Positions 46,004 through 54,760 of a stretch of DNA of 64,000 bases are shown piece after piece. The translations under genes and the position numbers were made by a program. Position 1 is the stretch's first letter, and each line of letters opens with the position of its first letter. The notes beneath the pieces are model-generated. The model worked only from the letters and a program-made list of their open reading frames with translations. It searched no databases and was not told where the DNA came from. Source of the DNA: Pseudomonas sp. ANT_H12B (GTDB lineage: Bacteria > Pseudomonadota > Gammaproteobacteria > Pseudomonadales > Pseudomonadaceae); the NCBI RefSeq assembly GCF_008369325.1, contig NZ_VOBI01000009.1:124001-188000 (forward strand), read 5' to 3'.

Positions 46004-46275
46004 CCTTCGAAATTAATGGGTAACAATCTGGTCAACCACCGCGCAAACTCGGGTGATAAAGGCGCAGTGGCCGGCCGGGGCGTGGCGCACTTCCATCATG
46101 AAACGCACTGAAACAAAGTGGCGCCATCCGTCTGCGGGTTACATATTTACGCTTCGGGTCCCTGCGCATTTACCTCATAATCGCCCGCTTCTACCGGTCT
46201 TCTCATCGGTAACTCTGCTTCTCTACTAATCTGTAGCCGCTGCCACCAGATTTTTAATAGCCAAGGAGAAAGGCA

Positions 46276-46371
46276 ATGACAGATAACTGGAACAAGCGTC
46301 AGTCGGATGCATCTGCAAAGGATGCTCTCGAACGTTTACCAGCCTTGTCTGAATTGCCTGCGACCCTATGA
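46276..46371 (+). CDS. 31-codon leader ORF coupled to the ImmA/IrrE gene
   Basis: ATG at 46276 behind AAGGAGAAAGG, then 31 codons (MTDNWNKRQSDASAK... ends ELPATL) and a TGA that overlaps the next start codon as ATGA at 46368. The good ribosome site and exact coupling argue that it is translated. The product is polar and shows no family; it may serve only for coupling, or be a small partner of the pair that follows. Confidence 0.6.
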   Translation: MTDNWNKRQSDASAKDALERLPALSELPATL

Positions 46372-47504
46372 GCCAAGCCGCCTTAGTCAATCCAAGCCTG
46401 CTCACCTGGTCTCGTGAGCGCGCAGGTCTCTCCACTGAACAGGTTGCTAAAAAGCTGCCGGTGAAACCTGATCGAGTACAGGAATGGGAGTCTGGCGAGA
46501 CCAAGCCCACATTCCTTCAGGCTCAAAAGTGGGCGAGTCTCGCTCACATTCCTTTTGGCTTCCTATTTCTTCAGCAGCCTCCCGTCGAACAACTGCCTTT
46601 ACCTGATCTTCGGACCGTCGGTGGGATTGCGCCGCAACGTCCCAGTCTGGAGTTGTTGGACACCGTCAGGGATTCCATACGTAAGCAGGATTGGTACCTG
46701 GAGTATCTGCAAAACCAAGAGCATCAGCCGCTGGCATTTGTGGGTCGCTTCAATAGCCGATCTCAAGTCGCCGAGGTAGTGGACGACATCCGCCGGACCC
46801 TCGGCGTGAACCCAGACGCTGCTCGATTGGATTACGACAAGTACAGCCGTGCCTTGATCGAGGCCGCAGAAGCGGCTGGCGTTCTGGTTATGCGCAGTGG
46901 CATTGCTCTAGGGAACACTCATCGAAAACTTGAAGTTAGCGAGTTTCGGGGTTTTGCCATCAGTAATGCCTACGCCCCCGTTGTATTCGTCAACAGTTCC
47001 GACGCCCCCACCGCCCGGCTGTTCACTTTGCTCCACGAACTGGCCCATATCTGGATTGGTAGCAGCGGAGTGTCTGACGGAAACACCGCCAACGGTCGAG
47101 ACGAGGAACGATTCTGCAATGCAGTTGCAGGCGAGTTTCTGGCTCCCGAAGCCAAGTTCCGTGCACTTTGGAACGCCAACGTGAACTGGGAAGACAACCT
47201 GGCCCCGCTGGCCGCTCGGTTTCACATCAGTAAATTGGCGATCGGTCGCCGCGCATTGGATCTTGGATATCTAAGCCAGGCGCAATACAGCGCTTACTAT
47301 CGAATGATCCTCAAAACTTTTCAGGATGATAAAGGTGGAGCGGGTGACTATTACCGCAACGCCACTGCGAAAAACAGTCCTCGCCTAAGCAAGGCGGTGC
47401 TGACTGAAGCAATGAGTGGCCGGATGCTGCTGCGCGATGCGGGACATTTGCTCGGCGTGCAACCTGCCAAATTAAGGAATCTCGCCAGCAGGATCACGGA
47501 ATGA
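46368..47504 (+). CDS. HTH plus ImmA/IrrE metallopeptidase-like protein
   Basis: A 378-aa protein with an N-terminal Xre-type helix-turn-helix (about 12-60: LSTEQVAKKLPVKPDRVQEW) and a C-terminal ImmA/IrrE domain with the zinc motif HELAH at 223-227 (FTLLHELAHIWIG). In known systems such proteins act as site-specific proteases or antitoxins that control the neighbouring gene. It overlaps the DUF4411 gene by four bases, the standard layout of this presumed toxin-antitoxin pair. Confidence 0.88.
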   Translation: MSQAALVNPSLLTWSRERAGLSTEQVAKKLPVKPDRVQEWESGETKPTFLQAQKWASLAHIPFGFLFLQQPPVEQLPLPDLRTVGGIAPQRPSLELLDTVRDSIRKQDWYLEYLQNQEHQPLAFVGRFNSRSQVAEVVDDIRRTLGVNPDAARLDYDKYSRALIEAAEAAGVLVMRSGIALGNTHRKLEVSEFRGFAISNAYAPVVFVNSSDAPTARLFTLLHELAHIWIGSSGVSDGNTANGRDEERFCNAVAGEFLAPEAKFRALWNANVNWEDNLAPLAARFHISKLAIGRRALDLGYLSQAQYSAYYRMILKTFQDDKGGAGDYYRNATAKNSPRLSKAVLTEAMSGRMLLRDAGHLLGVQPAKLRNLASRITE

Positions 47505-47998
47505 ACCATTTGCTCGACGCTAACACGCTGATCGAGGCAAAAAATCGTTACTACGGGATGGCTATCTGTCCTGGGTTTTGGCAATGGTTGTTGCTGAAAA
47601 ATGAAGCGTTGGCCTTATCCAGCATCACCCCAGTAATGGAAGAACTAAACAAGGGGAATGACGAACTGGCTAATTGGGTGAAGGAGAACGCTAGTTTCTT
47701 CCACATCACCAACGATGACGCTACCCAAGAAGCATTCGCGCAAGTGGCAGGGCTTGTGGCAGATCAGGCGCCGAGAATGAAGATAGGCGCCATGGAAGAA
47801 TTTTTAGCGGGAGCAGACCCTTGGCTGATTGCAAAGGCTATGACGACTGGCGCGACTTTAGTGACTCATGAAGTGTTGAATCACCACGCGAAACGTAAAT
47901 TCATCATTCCAAATATTTGTGAGCAGCTAAACGTTCCGTTTTTGAATACGTTTGAGTTATTGCACAGGCTTGAAGCGAAGTTTGTGTTGCACTCATAG
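47501..47998 (+). CDS. DUF4411 PIN-like protein (probable toxin)
   Basis: A 165-aa protein with a PIN-like layout: Asp at the N-terminus (NHLLDANTLIEAK, D6), acidic residues after the second helix (VMEELNKGNDEL), and a third conserved Asp in GADPWLIAKAM (D106), followed by LVTHE. PIN proteins are metal-dependent RNases. It overlaps the HTH-ImmA/IrrE gene, which is presumably its antitoxin. Pairing is known for DUF4411 genes; activity here is inferred. Confidence 0.8.
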   Translation: MNHLLDANTLIEAKNRYYGMAICPGFWQWLLLKNEALALSSITPVMEELNKGNDELANWVKENASFFHITNDDATQEAFAQVAGLVADQAPRMKIGAMEEFLAGADPWLIAKAMTTGATLVTHEVLNHHAKRKFIIPNICEQLNVPFLNTFELLHRLEAKFVLHS

Positions 47999-48120
47999 CG
48001 TTGCCGCCTCGGGGTCTGATTTTATTGAGTTTCTCGCCATTATCTGGCTTGCTGGCTGAAGTGCGTTTTAAATGTCGGACTTGGTTTAATGTGAATCTTA
48101 CCTAAGCAAGGAGCGTTAAC

Positions 48121-49206
48121 GTGGATTGGCATCCGGTATTGAGAGAGCTGCACTTGTATGGTGGTGGGCGCGTTCTTAATGGGATGGATCAAACAGCAGG
48201 TCTTCGGCCCAATGCGATGAGTGGAAAGTCCGCAAGCTTAAATATAAAAAGCTATGGAAGTTTTTATGGTGACATAAGACGCTTAGGGTTGCAGATTGTT
48301 GGGTGTGATTTTTTCCATACGGAAGAGCAGGCGAAGAGTTTCGCTCCCCCAGAGTGGAGGTCTATCAATCTTACAGCTTCTCCAACGTGGCTTTGTGCGG
48401 ATCAAGGGCATGATTGGTCTTTTATAGCAAATGCTGCATTCTTACAGAGAAGTGGGTTGTTTTACGATATAGCGTCTCGAATTTCCCACCAAATAAGAGC
48501 TTGTGAGTGGAGGCTTCGACAGCTATCGGAAGCATACTCTGATCAATTAAATGGGCGTTTACTCTCGAAATCATTCAAAACCAATGACCGCTTTCTTGAT
48601 GGGCACACCTCATTGTGCTATTTGGCTCTACATTCCTTTTTGGTAGATGCCTGCACCCTAAGAGATTATCTTTCTGAGTTTTATTCTGAGGCAATGATAA
48701 GAAAGGATGATCCGTCTGCTAAAAAAATTACCGCTTTAAGTGGCCTATTAAAGGTTTGGCCGTCTCAGCCACCTCAGGATAAAGCAGGTAAAGAACTGAG
48801 AGCTTCATCTTTGCCTGATAATTGGCTCTATGAACTGGGCGCGTATCGCGATTTAGTCGTACATGTCGCACCTTTAGCAAACGCCGCTAAAACGCTATTG
48901 GCTTTTACGAAAACTATAGAGTTCCAAGGAGAGTTATTGCCTGCTATACAGTTACCTATTCCCATAAAGCCCGCTAAGGTAAAAAATAGCCGAACGACTG
49001 GGCAATATTTTGATGATCACGATTTAAATTTTGCGCGGGGTCTGAATTTTATTGAAGATATGGAGTCTTCGAGGGATGCACTTGAGTATGCTCATATCTC
49101 TATGCAGCAGCTCGGCGCACTTTGTAGTTCAATTGCTGGTATATCACCGTTTGCGCCTGAGGTTCCATTCATTACACCGATAAACTTTAAGATTACAAAG
49201 GGGTGA
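48121..49206 (+). CDS. Unrecognised protein with HEPN-like Rx4H motif, 361 aa
   Basis: Starts with GTG at 48121 behind AAGGAG. No family recognised with confidence. It is soluble and mostly helical; a long central helical part (about 115-260) contains LPDNWLYELGAYRDLVVHVA, where R243-D-L-V-V-H248 fits the Rx4-6H motif of HEPN RNases and HEPN-like proteins. Base composition is clearly AT-richer than the core genes around it, a sign of transfer. It follows the ImmA/PIN pair by about 120 bases on the same strand. Confidence 0.7.
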   Translation: MDWHPVLRELHLYGGGRVLNGMDQTAGLRPNAMSGKSASLNIKSYGSFYGDIRRLGLQIVGCDFFHTEEQAKSFAPPEWRSINLTASPTWLCADQGHDWSFIANAAFLQRSGLFYDIASRISHQIRACEWRLRQLSEAYSDQLNGRLLSKSFKTNDRFLDGHTSLCYLALHSFLVDACTLRDYLSEFYSEAMIRKDDPSAKKITALSGLLKVWPSQPPQDKAGKELRASSLPDNWLYELGAYRDLVVHVAPLANAAKTLLAFTKTIEFQGELLPAIQLPIPIKPAKVKNSRTTGQYFDDHDLNFARGLNFIEDMESSRDALEYAHISMQQLGALCSSIAGISPFAPEVPFITPINFKITKG

Positions 49207-49291
49207 TAAGGCTGTCCCCCATTTTTTTGCGCGGGGCGAAGTATCTTCTGATCCGCAAAGTGCCCGGATCAATCAATTGAAAGGGAAATAT

Positions 49292-49960
49292 ATGATCAAT
49301 GATGAACTCGTTAACGCGGTTACTTGGCATCTTGAGAGCGCCGCATTCTCGGCAACTGAAATCAATGCATTCCGGCCTCCAGCTGATATCTTCCAAATGC
49401 GAATGCACTATTCACTCTACGTGACGAACCTTTTGTCGGCAGCTGACATGGTGAAGGACGCACATGGTGAATCCTTTGAAACCGCTATAAGGGAAAGTCT
49501 ACATGTTGACAATTTTTCAGGAGAGGCCGTTCTCGGTTACCTTCGTGAGCTTCGGAATGGCATCGTGCACAGAGGAATTGATCCTACCGCTGGCGGAGAG
49601 GTGATCGACGGAGTGGTTTTTGCGATAGCGCCGCCTCAGGTAGCGAATCGTTCCGGCAACGCCACATTTGCTGCCCCGACCCGGCGATTAGCTGATGTGT
49701 TTCGTCATTGCGACACAGCTATGAAGCCTGTACTTGAACGATTTCTTGATCCGATGCTTTTTGCGTTCACCTTGGTTCCGCCAGAGACCTTGCTTGCGGA
49801 AGCTCGCGATGCGTTGGGCGCCACAACACACATGCCTGATTGGGCGGCAGAGTTGGCGCGTGAAAATCTTAATGTCGAAATGCTAGCGTCGGCTCGACGC
49901 CATCAAAGTGAAAAATTGAGAAGTTTGCTACAGGCGTCCTTCGGCAGTCGATCCACCTAA
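49292..49960 (+). CDS. Unrecognised protein with HEPN-like Rx4H motif, 222 aa
   Basis: Start at ATG 49292 (ribosome site AAAGGGAAA); the frame is open 5 codons upstream. A soluble helical protein with a strikingly HEPN-like segment GYLRELRNGIVHRGIDP, in which R88-N-G-I-V-H93 is the classic RNxxxH pattern. No nucleotidyltransferase partner is next to it; the neighbour upstream is the other Rx4H protein, so both could work as a pair. Function is inferred only. Confidence 0.7.
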   Translation: MINDELVNAVTWHLESAAFSATEINAFRPPADIFQMRMHYSLYVTNLLSAADMVKDAHGESFETAIRESLHVDNFSGEAVLGYLRELRNGIVHRGIDPTAGGEVIDGVVFAIAPPQVANRSGNATFAAPTRRLADVFRHCDTAMKPVLERFLDPMLFAFTLVPPETLLAEARDALGATTHMPDWAAELARENLNVEMLASARRHQSEKLRSLLQASFGSRST

Positions 49961-50011
49961 GACCTTTCCTCGTGGGCCGTCTAGCAATTACTTCTGTGCG
50001 ACTCGTTTGGA

Positions 50012-50062
50012 AAAGTGGACATGCTTATTTTCATCGGCGGAAAAGGGGGGAAGTGGACAGAT
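50012..50062. repeat. Possible transposon-end remnant
   Basis: Two copies of AAGTGGACA (50014-50022 and 50050-50058) in a short stretch between the island and the next gene. They could be the remains of an insertion-sequence end, but no transposase is left and the match is short. Confidence 0.2.
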
Positions 50063-50151
50063 TTAATGTTGGATTATTATTGGATGAGAAATGGCGGCCA
50101 ACGTCGGTCCGGCTATCGGGCGTTCCCGTTTTTTAGGTCGCCAGCTTTCAT

Positions 50152-50481
50152 TCATTGAATATCTTTCAAGTAATCCTTGAGCGCGATGAGCGGGGCTTCA
50201 AATTGTTCCATTGCCCGCGCATTGCTGAAATCAGCTGACAACCGTTGCAACTCTCGCCCTAGCGGCGTATCAGCCCCGCCTATAGCGTCCAGCGCCAAAC
50301 CCACACAGTGCGCCACCCTAAATTGAATCCCCTCAACATCCCTCCGCCGCACCAGCAACCGAAACACCTCCCGCTCATAATCACTCATGATCGGATCATC
50401 CCGCAGAATCGGACTTTCCCCCTCCCTCTCATAAGCCAGCTTGAGGGCGAAAAGGGCAACGGTTTCCAGAGGCAACTCCAT
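50152..50481 (-). CDS. Small hypothetical protein, 109 aa
   Basis: A soluble helical protein (LETVALFALKLAYEREGESP; DYEREVFRLLVRRRDVEGIQ) without a recognised domain. GC content is like the core genome, so it probably belonged to the locus before the neighbouring insertions. Function unknown. Confidence 0.6.
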   Translation of the reverse strand: MELPLETVALFALKLAYEREGESPILRDDPIMSDYEREVFRLLVRRRDVEGIQFRVAHCVGLALDAIGGADTPLGRELQRLSADFSNARAMEQFEAPLIALKDYLKDIQ

Positions 50482-50544
50482 TGTGTGAATCCTTGATTCG
50501 TTAGCCGAGCGGTTTCGGGTTTCGGGTTGCGGCGTTGAAAGGCA

Positions 50545-50578
50545 AGATCAAAAGATCGCAGCCTTCGGCAGCTGCTAC
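50545..50578. repeat. GCAGCCTTCGGCAGCTGC repeat copy
   Basis: AGATCGCAGCCTTCGGCAGC matches one end of the MITE-like element at 18401-18530, here as a solo end. Confidence 0.55.
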
Positions 50579-50613
50579 ACCATAGCGGCGGGCGAGCTTA
50601 CTTTTCTACAGAC

Positions 50614-50646
50614 GAAAAAAAAGGCCTTGCAAAGCAAGACCTTTCT
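50614..50646 (-). terminator. Stranded terminator of tRNA-Leu
   Basis: Minus strand: AAAGGTCTTGC-TTT-GCAAGGCCTTTTTTTT, a near-perfect hairpin with a T-run. It lies directly beyond the displaced tRNA 3' end, so it most likely terminated tRNA-Leu before the element inserted; it is now 8.4 kb away from the gene. Confidence 0.75.
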
Positions 50647-50652
50647 TAATTT

Positions 50653-50679
50653 TGGTGCCCGAGGGAGACTCGAACTCCC
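50653..50679. other. attL: displaced 3' end of tRNA-Leu
   Basis: TGGTGCCC followed by GAGGGAGACTCGAACTCCC repeats the last 28 bases of tRNA-Leu(CAA) at 59032-59059 except for one missing C. The 22 bases at 50658-50679 equal 59038-59059 exactly. The rest of a tRNA is absent, so this is an attachment-site duplicate. Confidence 0.88.
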
Positions 50680-50735
50680 TCAAAAACATCATAAGACCCA
50701 GCAGTGCCGCTAGTTTAAAGGCTTGTAGTGGATTT

Positions 50736-50771
50736 GGGTAGAAATTTTGGGTAGAATTTTGGGTAGAAATG
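50736..50771. repeat. Three GGGTAGAA direct repeats near attL
   Basis: GGGTAGAA at 50736, 50749 and 50761 (spacing 13 and 12). Similar copies lie inside the right end (58953, 58978, partial 58942 and 58966). Candidate arm-type integrase or excisionase binding sites. Confidence 0.5.
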
Positions 50772-50790
50772 ACTAGCTAAGGTTTCTGCT

Positions 50791-52110
50791 ATGACTGATT
50801 TTTTAGTTCTGAAATCTGGCACCTACTACGTCCGATTGGACGTTCCAGAAGACGCACGGGAAGCCTTTTCCGGGCGTAAAGTTCTGACTAAAAGTCTCAA
50901 AACGGGCAACCGTTCGGAAGCCCATATTTTCAAACTACGATGGTTGCAGCAGTGGAAAACCGAAATCGAAAAAGCCCGAAGGGGTGAAATCGGTAATTTC
51001 CGTGATGATGTTCTTCAAATAGTTGAAAAGCATCAAAGGGCAATAAACCAAGATAAAATTAAGGGGAAACCCGCAACCAATGAAACAAAAATGGGTTTTG
51101 AAGTAATCCAATATGCACAAGAAAAGAAGTTAAGCATCGACCTTGTTAATGAAGCAATTGATATTGCAGCAGGTCGTTCGGACTACTCACCCAAAACCCC
51201 GTTTTTCAAAAGTCGCCTTGATGCGTTCTATAACTATGAGTTAAATCAACGAAAAGTTGACTTGAATACAGTCGATAGACATATAAAGAGAATTAAAGCA
51301 CTTGATGCGTTTTTGAAAGCTGAGGACTTACTGCTAGATTATGAAGCGGTTGGTTCTTTTTTGATTTCAAAAAATCTTGAAGCTAAAACTAAAAAACAAT
51401 ATCTATTTTCGTTTAATGCATTCTATAATTTCTTGATTAAAAAAGAACCACCCTTTAAAGAGCGTTATCCTATGAACCCATTTAAAAATCATGAACTGAG
51501 CCAAGTCCGTCGCGGAACACTTAAAGAGGACGAGAGACGTGCTTTTACTACTGACGAAGTTAATGCCCTGCATAGTAAAGCAATTGAAATGGGAAAGCGT
51601 AAGCTAGCGGATTTGATTGAAATTGCCGCTTACACGGGGGCACGGATAGAAGAAATTTGCCGTTTGAAAATATCCTCAGTTGTTAAAGAAGATGGTATTG
51701 ATTGTTTTCATATCACGGAAGGTAAAACACAAGCATCTGTTCGATTTGTTCCAATTCATCCGGTTCTTATGGAAACGGTCAAACGGCTTGTTAGTTCATC
51801 GGACGATGGGTATTTGTTGAAGACAAGCAAAGGCGGGAAGTATGAAACTAAATCGAAAGGTTTAGGCAATCAATTTTCAATTTTCAAAACAGATTTGGGA
51901 TTTGACAAGAAGTGTGTTTTCCATAGCATTCGGAAAACTGTAATCACTACATTAGAACGTGCAGATGTGAAGAACCTTGTCATCATCTCTTTGGTCGGTC
52001 ACAAGGCTGATGGATTATTACGAATGACTTTCGATAGATATTCGGAAGGCCCAACCCCATCATCAAAAATGGATGCTGTTAAATATCTGCAATATAAATT
52101 TTCAGTATAG
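50791..52110 (+). CDS. int: Tyrosine recombinase/integrase
   Basis: A 439-aa integrase. The N-terminal part (TYYVRLDVPEDAREAFSGRK) is the domain common to phage-type integrases of this length; a SAM-like core-binding domain follows (about 145-225). Catalytic residues are in order: Arg (YTGARIEEICRL), Lys near the beta hairpin, HxxR (HSIRKTVITTLERA), His (ISLVGHKADG) and the Tyr nucleophile (FDRYSEGP). It reads into the element from attL and is followed by a terminator. Confidence 0.93.
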   Translation: MTDFLVLKSGTYYVRLDVPEDAREAFSGRKVLTKSLKTGNRSEAHIFKLRWLQQWKTEIEKARRGEIGNFRDDVLQIVEKHQRAINQDKIKGKPATNETKMGFEVIQYAQEKKLSIDLVNEAIDIAAGRSDYSPKTPFFKSRLDAFYNYELNQRKVDLNTVDRHIKRIKALDAFLKAEDLLLDYEAVGSFLISKNLEAKTKKQYLFSFNAFYNFLIKKEPPFKERYPMNPFKNHELSQVRRGTLKEDERRAFTTDEVNALHSKAIEMGKRKLADLIEIAAYTGARIEEICRLKISSVVKEDGIDCFHITEGKTQASVRFVPIHPVLMETVKRLVSSSDDGYLLKTSKGGKYETKSKGLGNQFSIFKTDLGFDKKCVFHSIRKTVITTLERADVKNLVIISLVGHKADGLLRMTFDRYSEGPTPSSKMDAVKYLQYKFSV

Positions 52111-52133
52111 TTTTTATTATTATCGTCAATTAT

Positions 52134-52162
52134 AAGGCTGCCATATAAGGTGGCTTTTTTTA
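52134..52162 (+). terminator. Terminator after the integrase gene
   Basis: Short stem GCCA / TGGC with flanking AAGG and a run of seven T, 25 bases past the integrase stop. The stem is weak. Confidence 0.5.
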
Positions 52163-52168
52163 TGCCTG

Positions 52169-52345
52169 CTATACACCGCTATATGACCGCTATACGTGTG
52201 CTATACGAATACTATAAATATAGAATTCATTCACTCTTGAAAGCATTAAAATATATGCTAACTTATAAGTATAGTGTGAGTTCTTTTGCTACATGCGAGC
52301 AATGTAAATGTATAGCACCTCACTTCGTTCGTTGCTTACATTTAC
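52169..52345. other. Origin-like region: phased CTATA repeats and hairpin (oriT/oriV candidate)
   Basis: Five CTATA units start at 52169, 52179, 52190, 52201 and 52212 (steps 10, 11, 11, 11: one helical turn). An AT-rich stretch follows, then an inverted repeat GTAAATGTA (52304-52312) / TACATTTAC (52337-52345). It directly precedes mobC and the relaxase gene, the usual place of oriT. It could also serve replication. Confidence 0.55.
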
Positions 52346-52400
52346 GCTCGATTTTTCGCACTACGTTTGAAAAATTAAAATCAACAACTATGAGGAATGT

Positions 52401-52772
52401 ATGAGTGATAATAAAAAACCAAGACAGATGAATGTAAGAATATCCGAAAGTGATTACGAAAAGATTGAGCACGAAAGAAAAATTATACACAAAAGCCAGT
52501 CCGGCTTTATTTCCCACATTATCAATAATGGCATCAATTCAATTATTGAAATCACCAATCCTGAACTTAGACAAGACATTGATAAAATTGAAAGGTTTCT
52601 GGGCGGATATGGAAACAACCTAAATCAAATAGCTAAAAGTCTAAATGCTAATGAGGCACCCCCTTTTGATATTTTAAAAAGGCTAACTGAACTCGACCAA
52701 AACATAACCATACTTACTAAAAAGTTGGACAAATTAAAAAAGGAGACATTAAGAAACGTAGGCAAGTCATGA
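52401..52772 (+). CDS. mobC: MobC-type relaxosome accessory protein
   Basis: A 123-aa protein with an N-terminal ribbon-helix-helix-like DNA-binding part (RQMNVRISESDYEKIEHERK) and the MobC signature GGYGNNLNQIAKSLNANEAP. It helps the relaxase open DNA at oriT. Start at ATG 52401 behind GAGGAA; the end overlaps the relaxase start by four bases. Confidence 0.85.
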   Translation: MSDNKKPRQMNVRISESDYEKIEHERKIIHKSQSGFISHIINNGINSIIEITNPELRQDIDKIERFLGGYGNNLNQIAKSLNANEAPPFDILKRLTELDQNITILTKKLDKLKKETLRNVGKS

Positions 52773-54745
52773 TACGCAAAAAACTCAGCACTCAAAAATC
52801 AAAATCGGCCATTTACAAAACGGCCAAGTATTTTAACAAAGCAGATGGGTGCGTATTATTCGAGTCCAACATGCACACGCCTTTGAATGCTTCAAAGAAA
52901 GATATTGCGAAAGCAATATCACAATCAATTGAAAGCGATATTACTGACAGCAAGAAAGGTAGAAAGCAATCAGTTAGAACCCAGCACGATGTTGTTAGCT
53001 TTCATACGAATGACAATATTACACCAGAGCAAGCCCGAGATATTGCAAAAGAACTTTATGAGGCCACGCACAAACTTTCAAACAGAAAGTATTCGTTAGG
53101 CGTTCACATTGATACAGATGAGGTTCATGTTCATATTGTATGGGCAATAAAAGACTTTGATGGTAAATGCTACAACGTCAGCAACGACTATCGCAAGATA
53201 GAAAGAGAGTGCGAACATCTAGAAAAGAAACACAACTTGATTGCTCCCAAAAATAGAATATCAAGAGACATTGATACTTTGAACAATAATTCAAAATACA
53301 AAGACAAAACAGCGGAGCAAAAGAGAAACTTAATAAATAAAAAATACGCCGACAAAAAACCATCATCAAATGAACGCATGCTTGAAATACGCGGGATTAT
53401 TTCTAATAAAGAAGAAATGAAGACTGACTTAAAAATTTTCCTGCAACAGTCAAGCTCTCCGAGTGACTTCATAAACAAAATCGCAGATAACGGATACAAC
53501 GTTATCTATAATGGGAAAACTTCCTTTTCCATTCAACATGAGGACCAGATATTCAAAGCATCCGAGCTTGGCCTATCTTACAAAACACTTAAAGCGAAAC
53601 TAGGTGATGACAGTGGCTTTGAGCAGACTTTGAAAAATAAGCACAACGTTAAGAAATACGAAGATTGTTCTATTGCTTCCAATGAAGCAGAACCCGACTA
53701 CATGAAAAAGATTAAACCGAACTCAGTGCTTGCCACCAAGTTCAAGTTTATTCAGCATAGTGACAAGGTTGAATATTTCTATAATTCAGCCAGCAGCAAG
53801 AAATCATTCGAGTATTACAAAGACCCGTCAAAAATTTCATTCCATGATTTATCAAGACAGTCAGCAAAGGCTGGCATTCAAAGGCTTGTTGCTGACGCCA
53901 AACCACCACAATCATTCACAGTGAATGGCCCTGATTTCTTTAAGAAAAATATATGGCTTGAATTTCAGTTAATGGGATTGGAAGCCAAAGGGTTCAAGCT
54001 TGAAGGTTACAAACCTACCCCAGCAGATTTAGACGAATTGAAGAAAATTCAGGAGCAATATGCTTCGATGAATAAGAGGCCAGAACCAAAACCACAACCA
54101 GTACCAGAAGCCCCAACGGTGGCCGTAGAAGCACCTAAGCCAGTTGAGCCTGTCATTGCTCCACCCGTCATACCTACACCTGTTCAAACCACACCAGAGA
54201 AGCCAGCAGAACCAACAAAGCAGGTTGAACAAGAACAGATTGCAGCCACCGATGACGGCTTGATAGATGAGTTGATGAGCGAGTTTGAAGCTCCCAACCA
54301 TATACCAGTCGCACAAGCTCCTAAGGAAGCCATAGAACCGTCAAAATCAGCCGAGCCTGTCGTAGACCTTTACACACCGATGGAACCAGAGCCGCTTCCA
54401 GAACCTGAAAGCGATAAGGTTGAAGGTGACTATTCAACATATTCTAATGATGAGCTCGTGGAAGTATTTGAAGGTATACAGAAAAAGCTTGAAAAAACAC
54501 TATTTACTGGAAACAGTAAAAGCGACATTGCGGGCCATAGATACATGGACAAACAAAATCTTATCTATGAGAGAAAAGGTGAAATTAAACGCCAATATAA
54601 TTTAAGACAGGATTTTTATAAGATGTTTGATGAAATTAGTGAAAGAGACCCAACGGCAGCAAAACAGCTTGAACAAGCTTTTAAAGCACAGATGGCAAAC
54701 AAAAGAGCGGTAACGTTTGACTTAAAACCGCAGTTAAATAAATAG
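52769..54745 (+). CDS. HUH relaxase/mobilization nuclease (MobA/VirD2 type)
   Basis: A 658-aa relaxase. The N-terminal catalytic domain shows the histidine triad in GVHIDTDEVHVHIVWAI (H113, H120, H122); candidate tyrosine nucleophiles are in AIYKTAKYFN. The central part has a further lysine-rich region. A proline-rich linker lies at about 437-560 (PEPKPQPVPEAPTVAVEAPK) and a charged C-terminal domain closes the protein. It nicks oriT and pilots the strand through a helper conjugation system. Length is typical for MOB relaxases of mobilizable plasmids. Confidence 0.88.
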   Translation: MIRKKLSTQKSKSAIYKTAKYFNKADGCVLFESNMHTPLNASKKDIAKAISQSIESDITDSKKGRKQSVRTQHDVVSFHTNDNITPEQARDIAKELYEATHKLSNRKYSLGVHIDTDEVHVHIVWAIKDFDGKCYNVSNDYRKIERECEHLEKKHNLIAPKNRISRDIDTLNNNSKYKDKTAEQKRNLINKKYADKKPSSNERMLEIRGIISNKEEMKTDLKIFLQQSSSPSDFINKIADNGYNVIYNGKTSFSIQHEDQIFKASELGLSYKTLKAKLGDDSGFEQTLKNKHNVKKYEDCSIASNEAEPDYMKKIKPNSVLATKFKFIQHSDKVEYFYNSASSKKSFEYYKDPSKISFHDLSRQSAKAGIQRLVADAKPPQSFTVNGPDFFKKNIWLEFQLMGLEAKGFKLEGYKPTPADLDELKKIQEQYASMNKRPEPKPQPVPEAPTVAVEAPKPVEPVIAPPVIPTPVQTTPEKPAEPTKQVEQEQIAATDDGLIDELMSEFEAPNHIPVAQAPKEAIEPSKSAEPVVDLYTPMEPEPLPEPESDKVEGDYSTYSNDELVEVFEGIQKKLEKTLFTGNSKSDIAGHRYMDKQNLIYERKGEIKRQYNLRQDFYKMFDEISERDPTAAKQLEQAFKAQMANKRAVTFDLKPQLNK

Positions 54746-54760
54746 ACCCAATAGGGCTTT

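Noticed and set aside
50653..50735. Second tRNA gene at attL
   Set aside because: Only the T-arm and acceptor 3' end are present; no anticodon arm follows, so it is an attachment-site duplicate.
52169..52216. CTATA repeats considered as CRISPR
   Set aside because: Units are 5 bases with 10-11-base steps; no long repeats, spacers or cas genes.
52150..52404. 84-codon ORF overlapping the mobC start
   Set aside because: It spans the phased CTATA repeats and the hairpin; composition reads as non-coding origin DNA.
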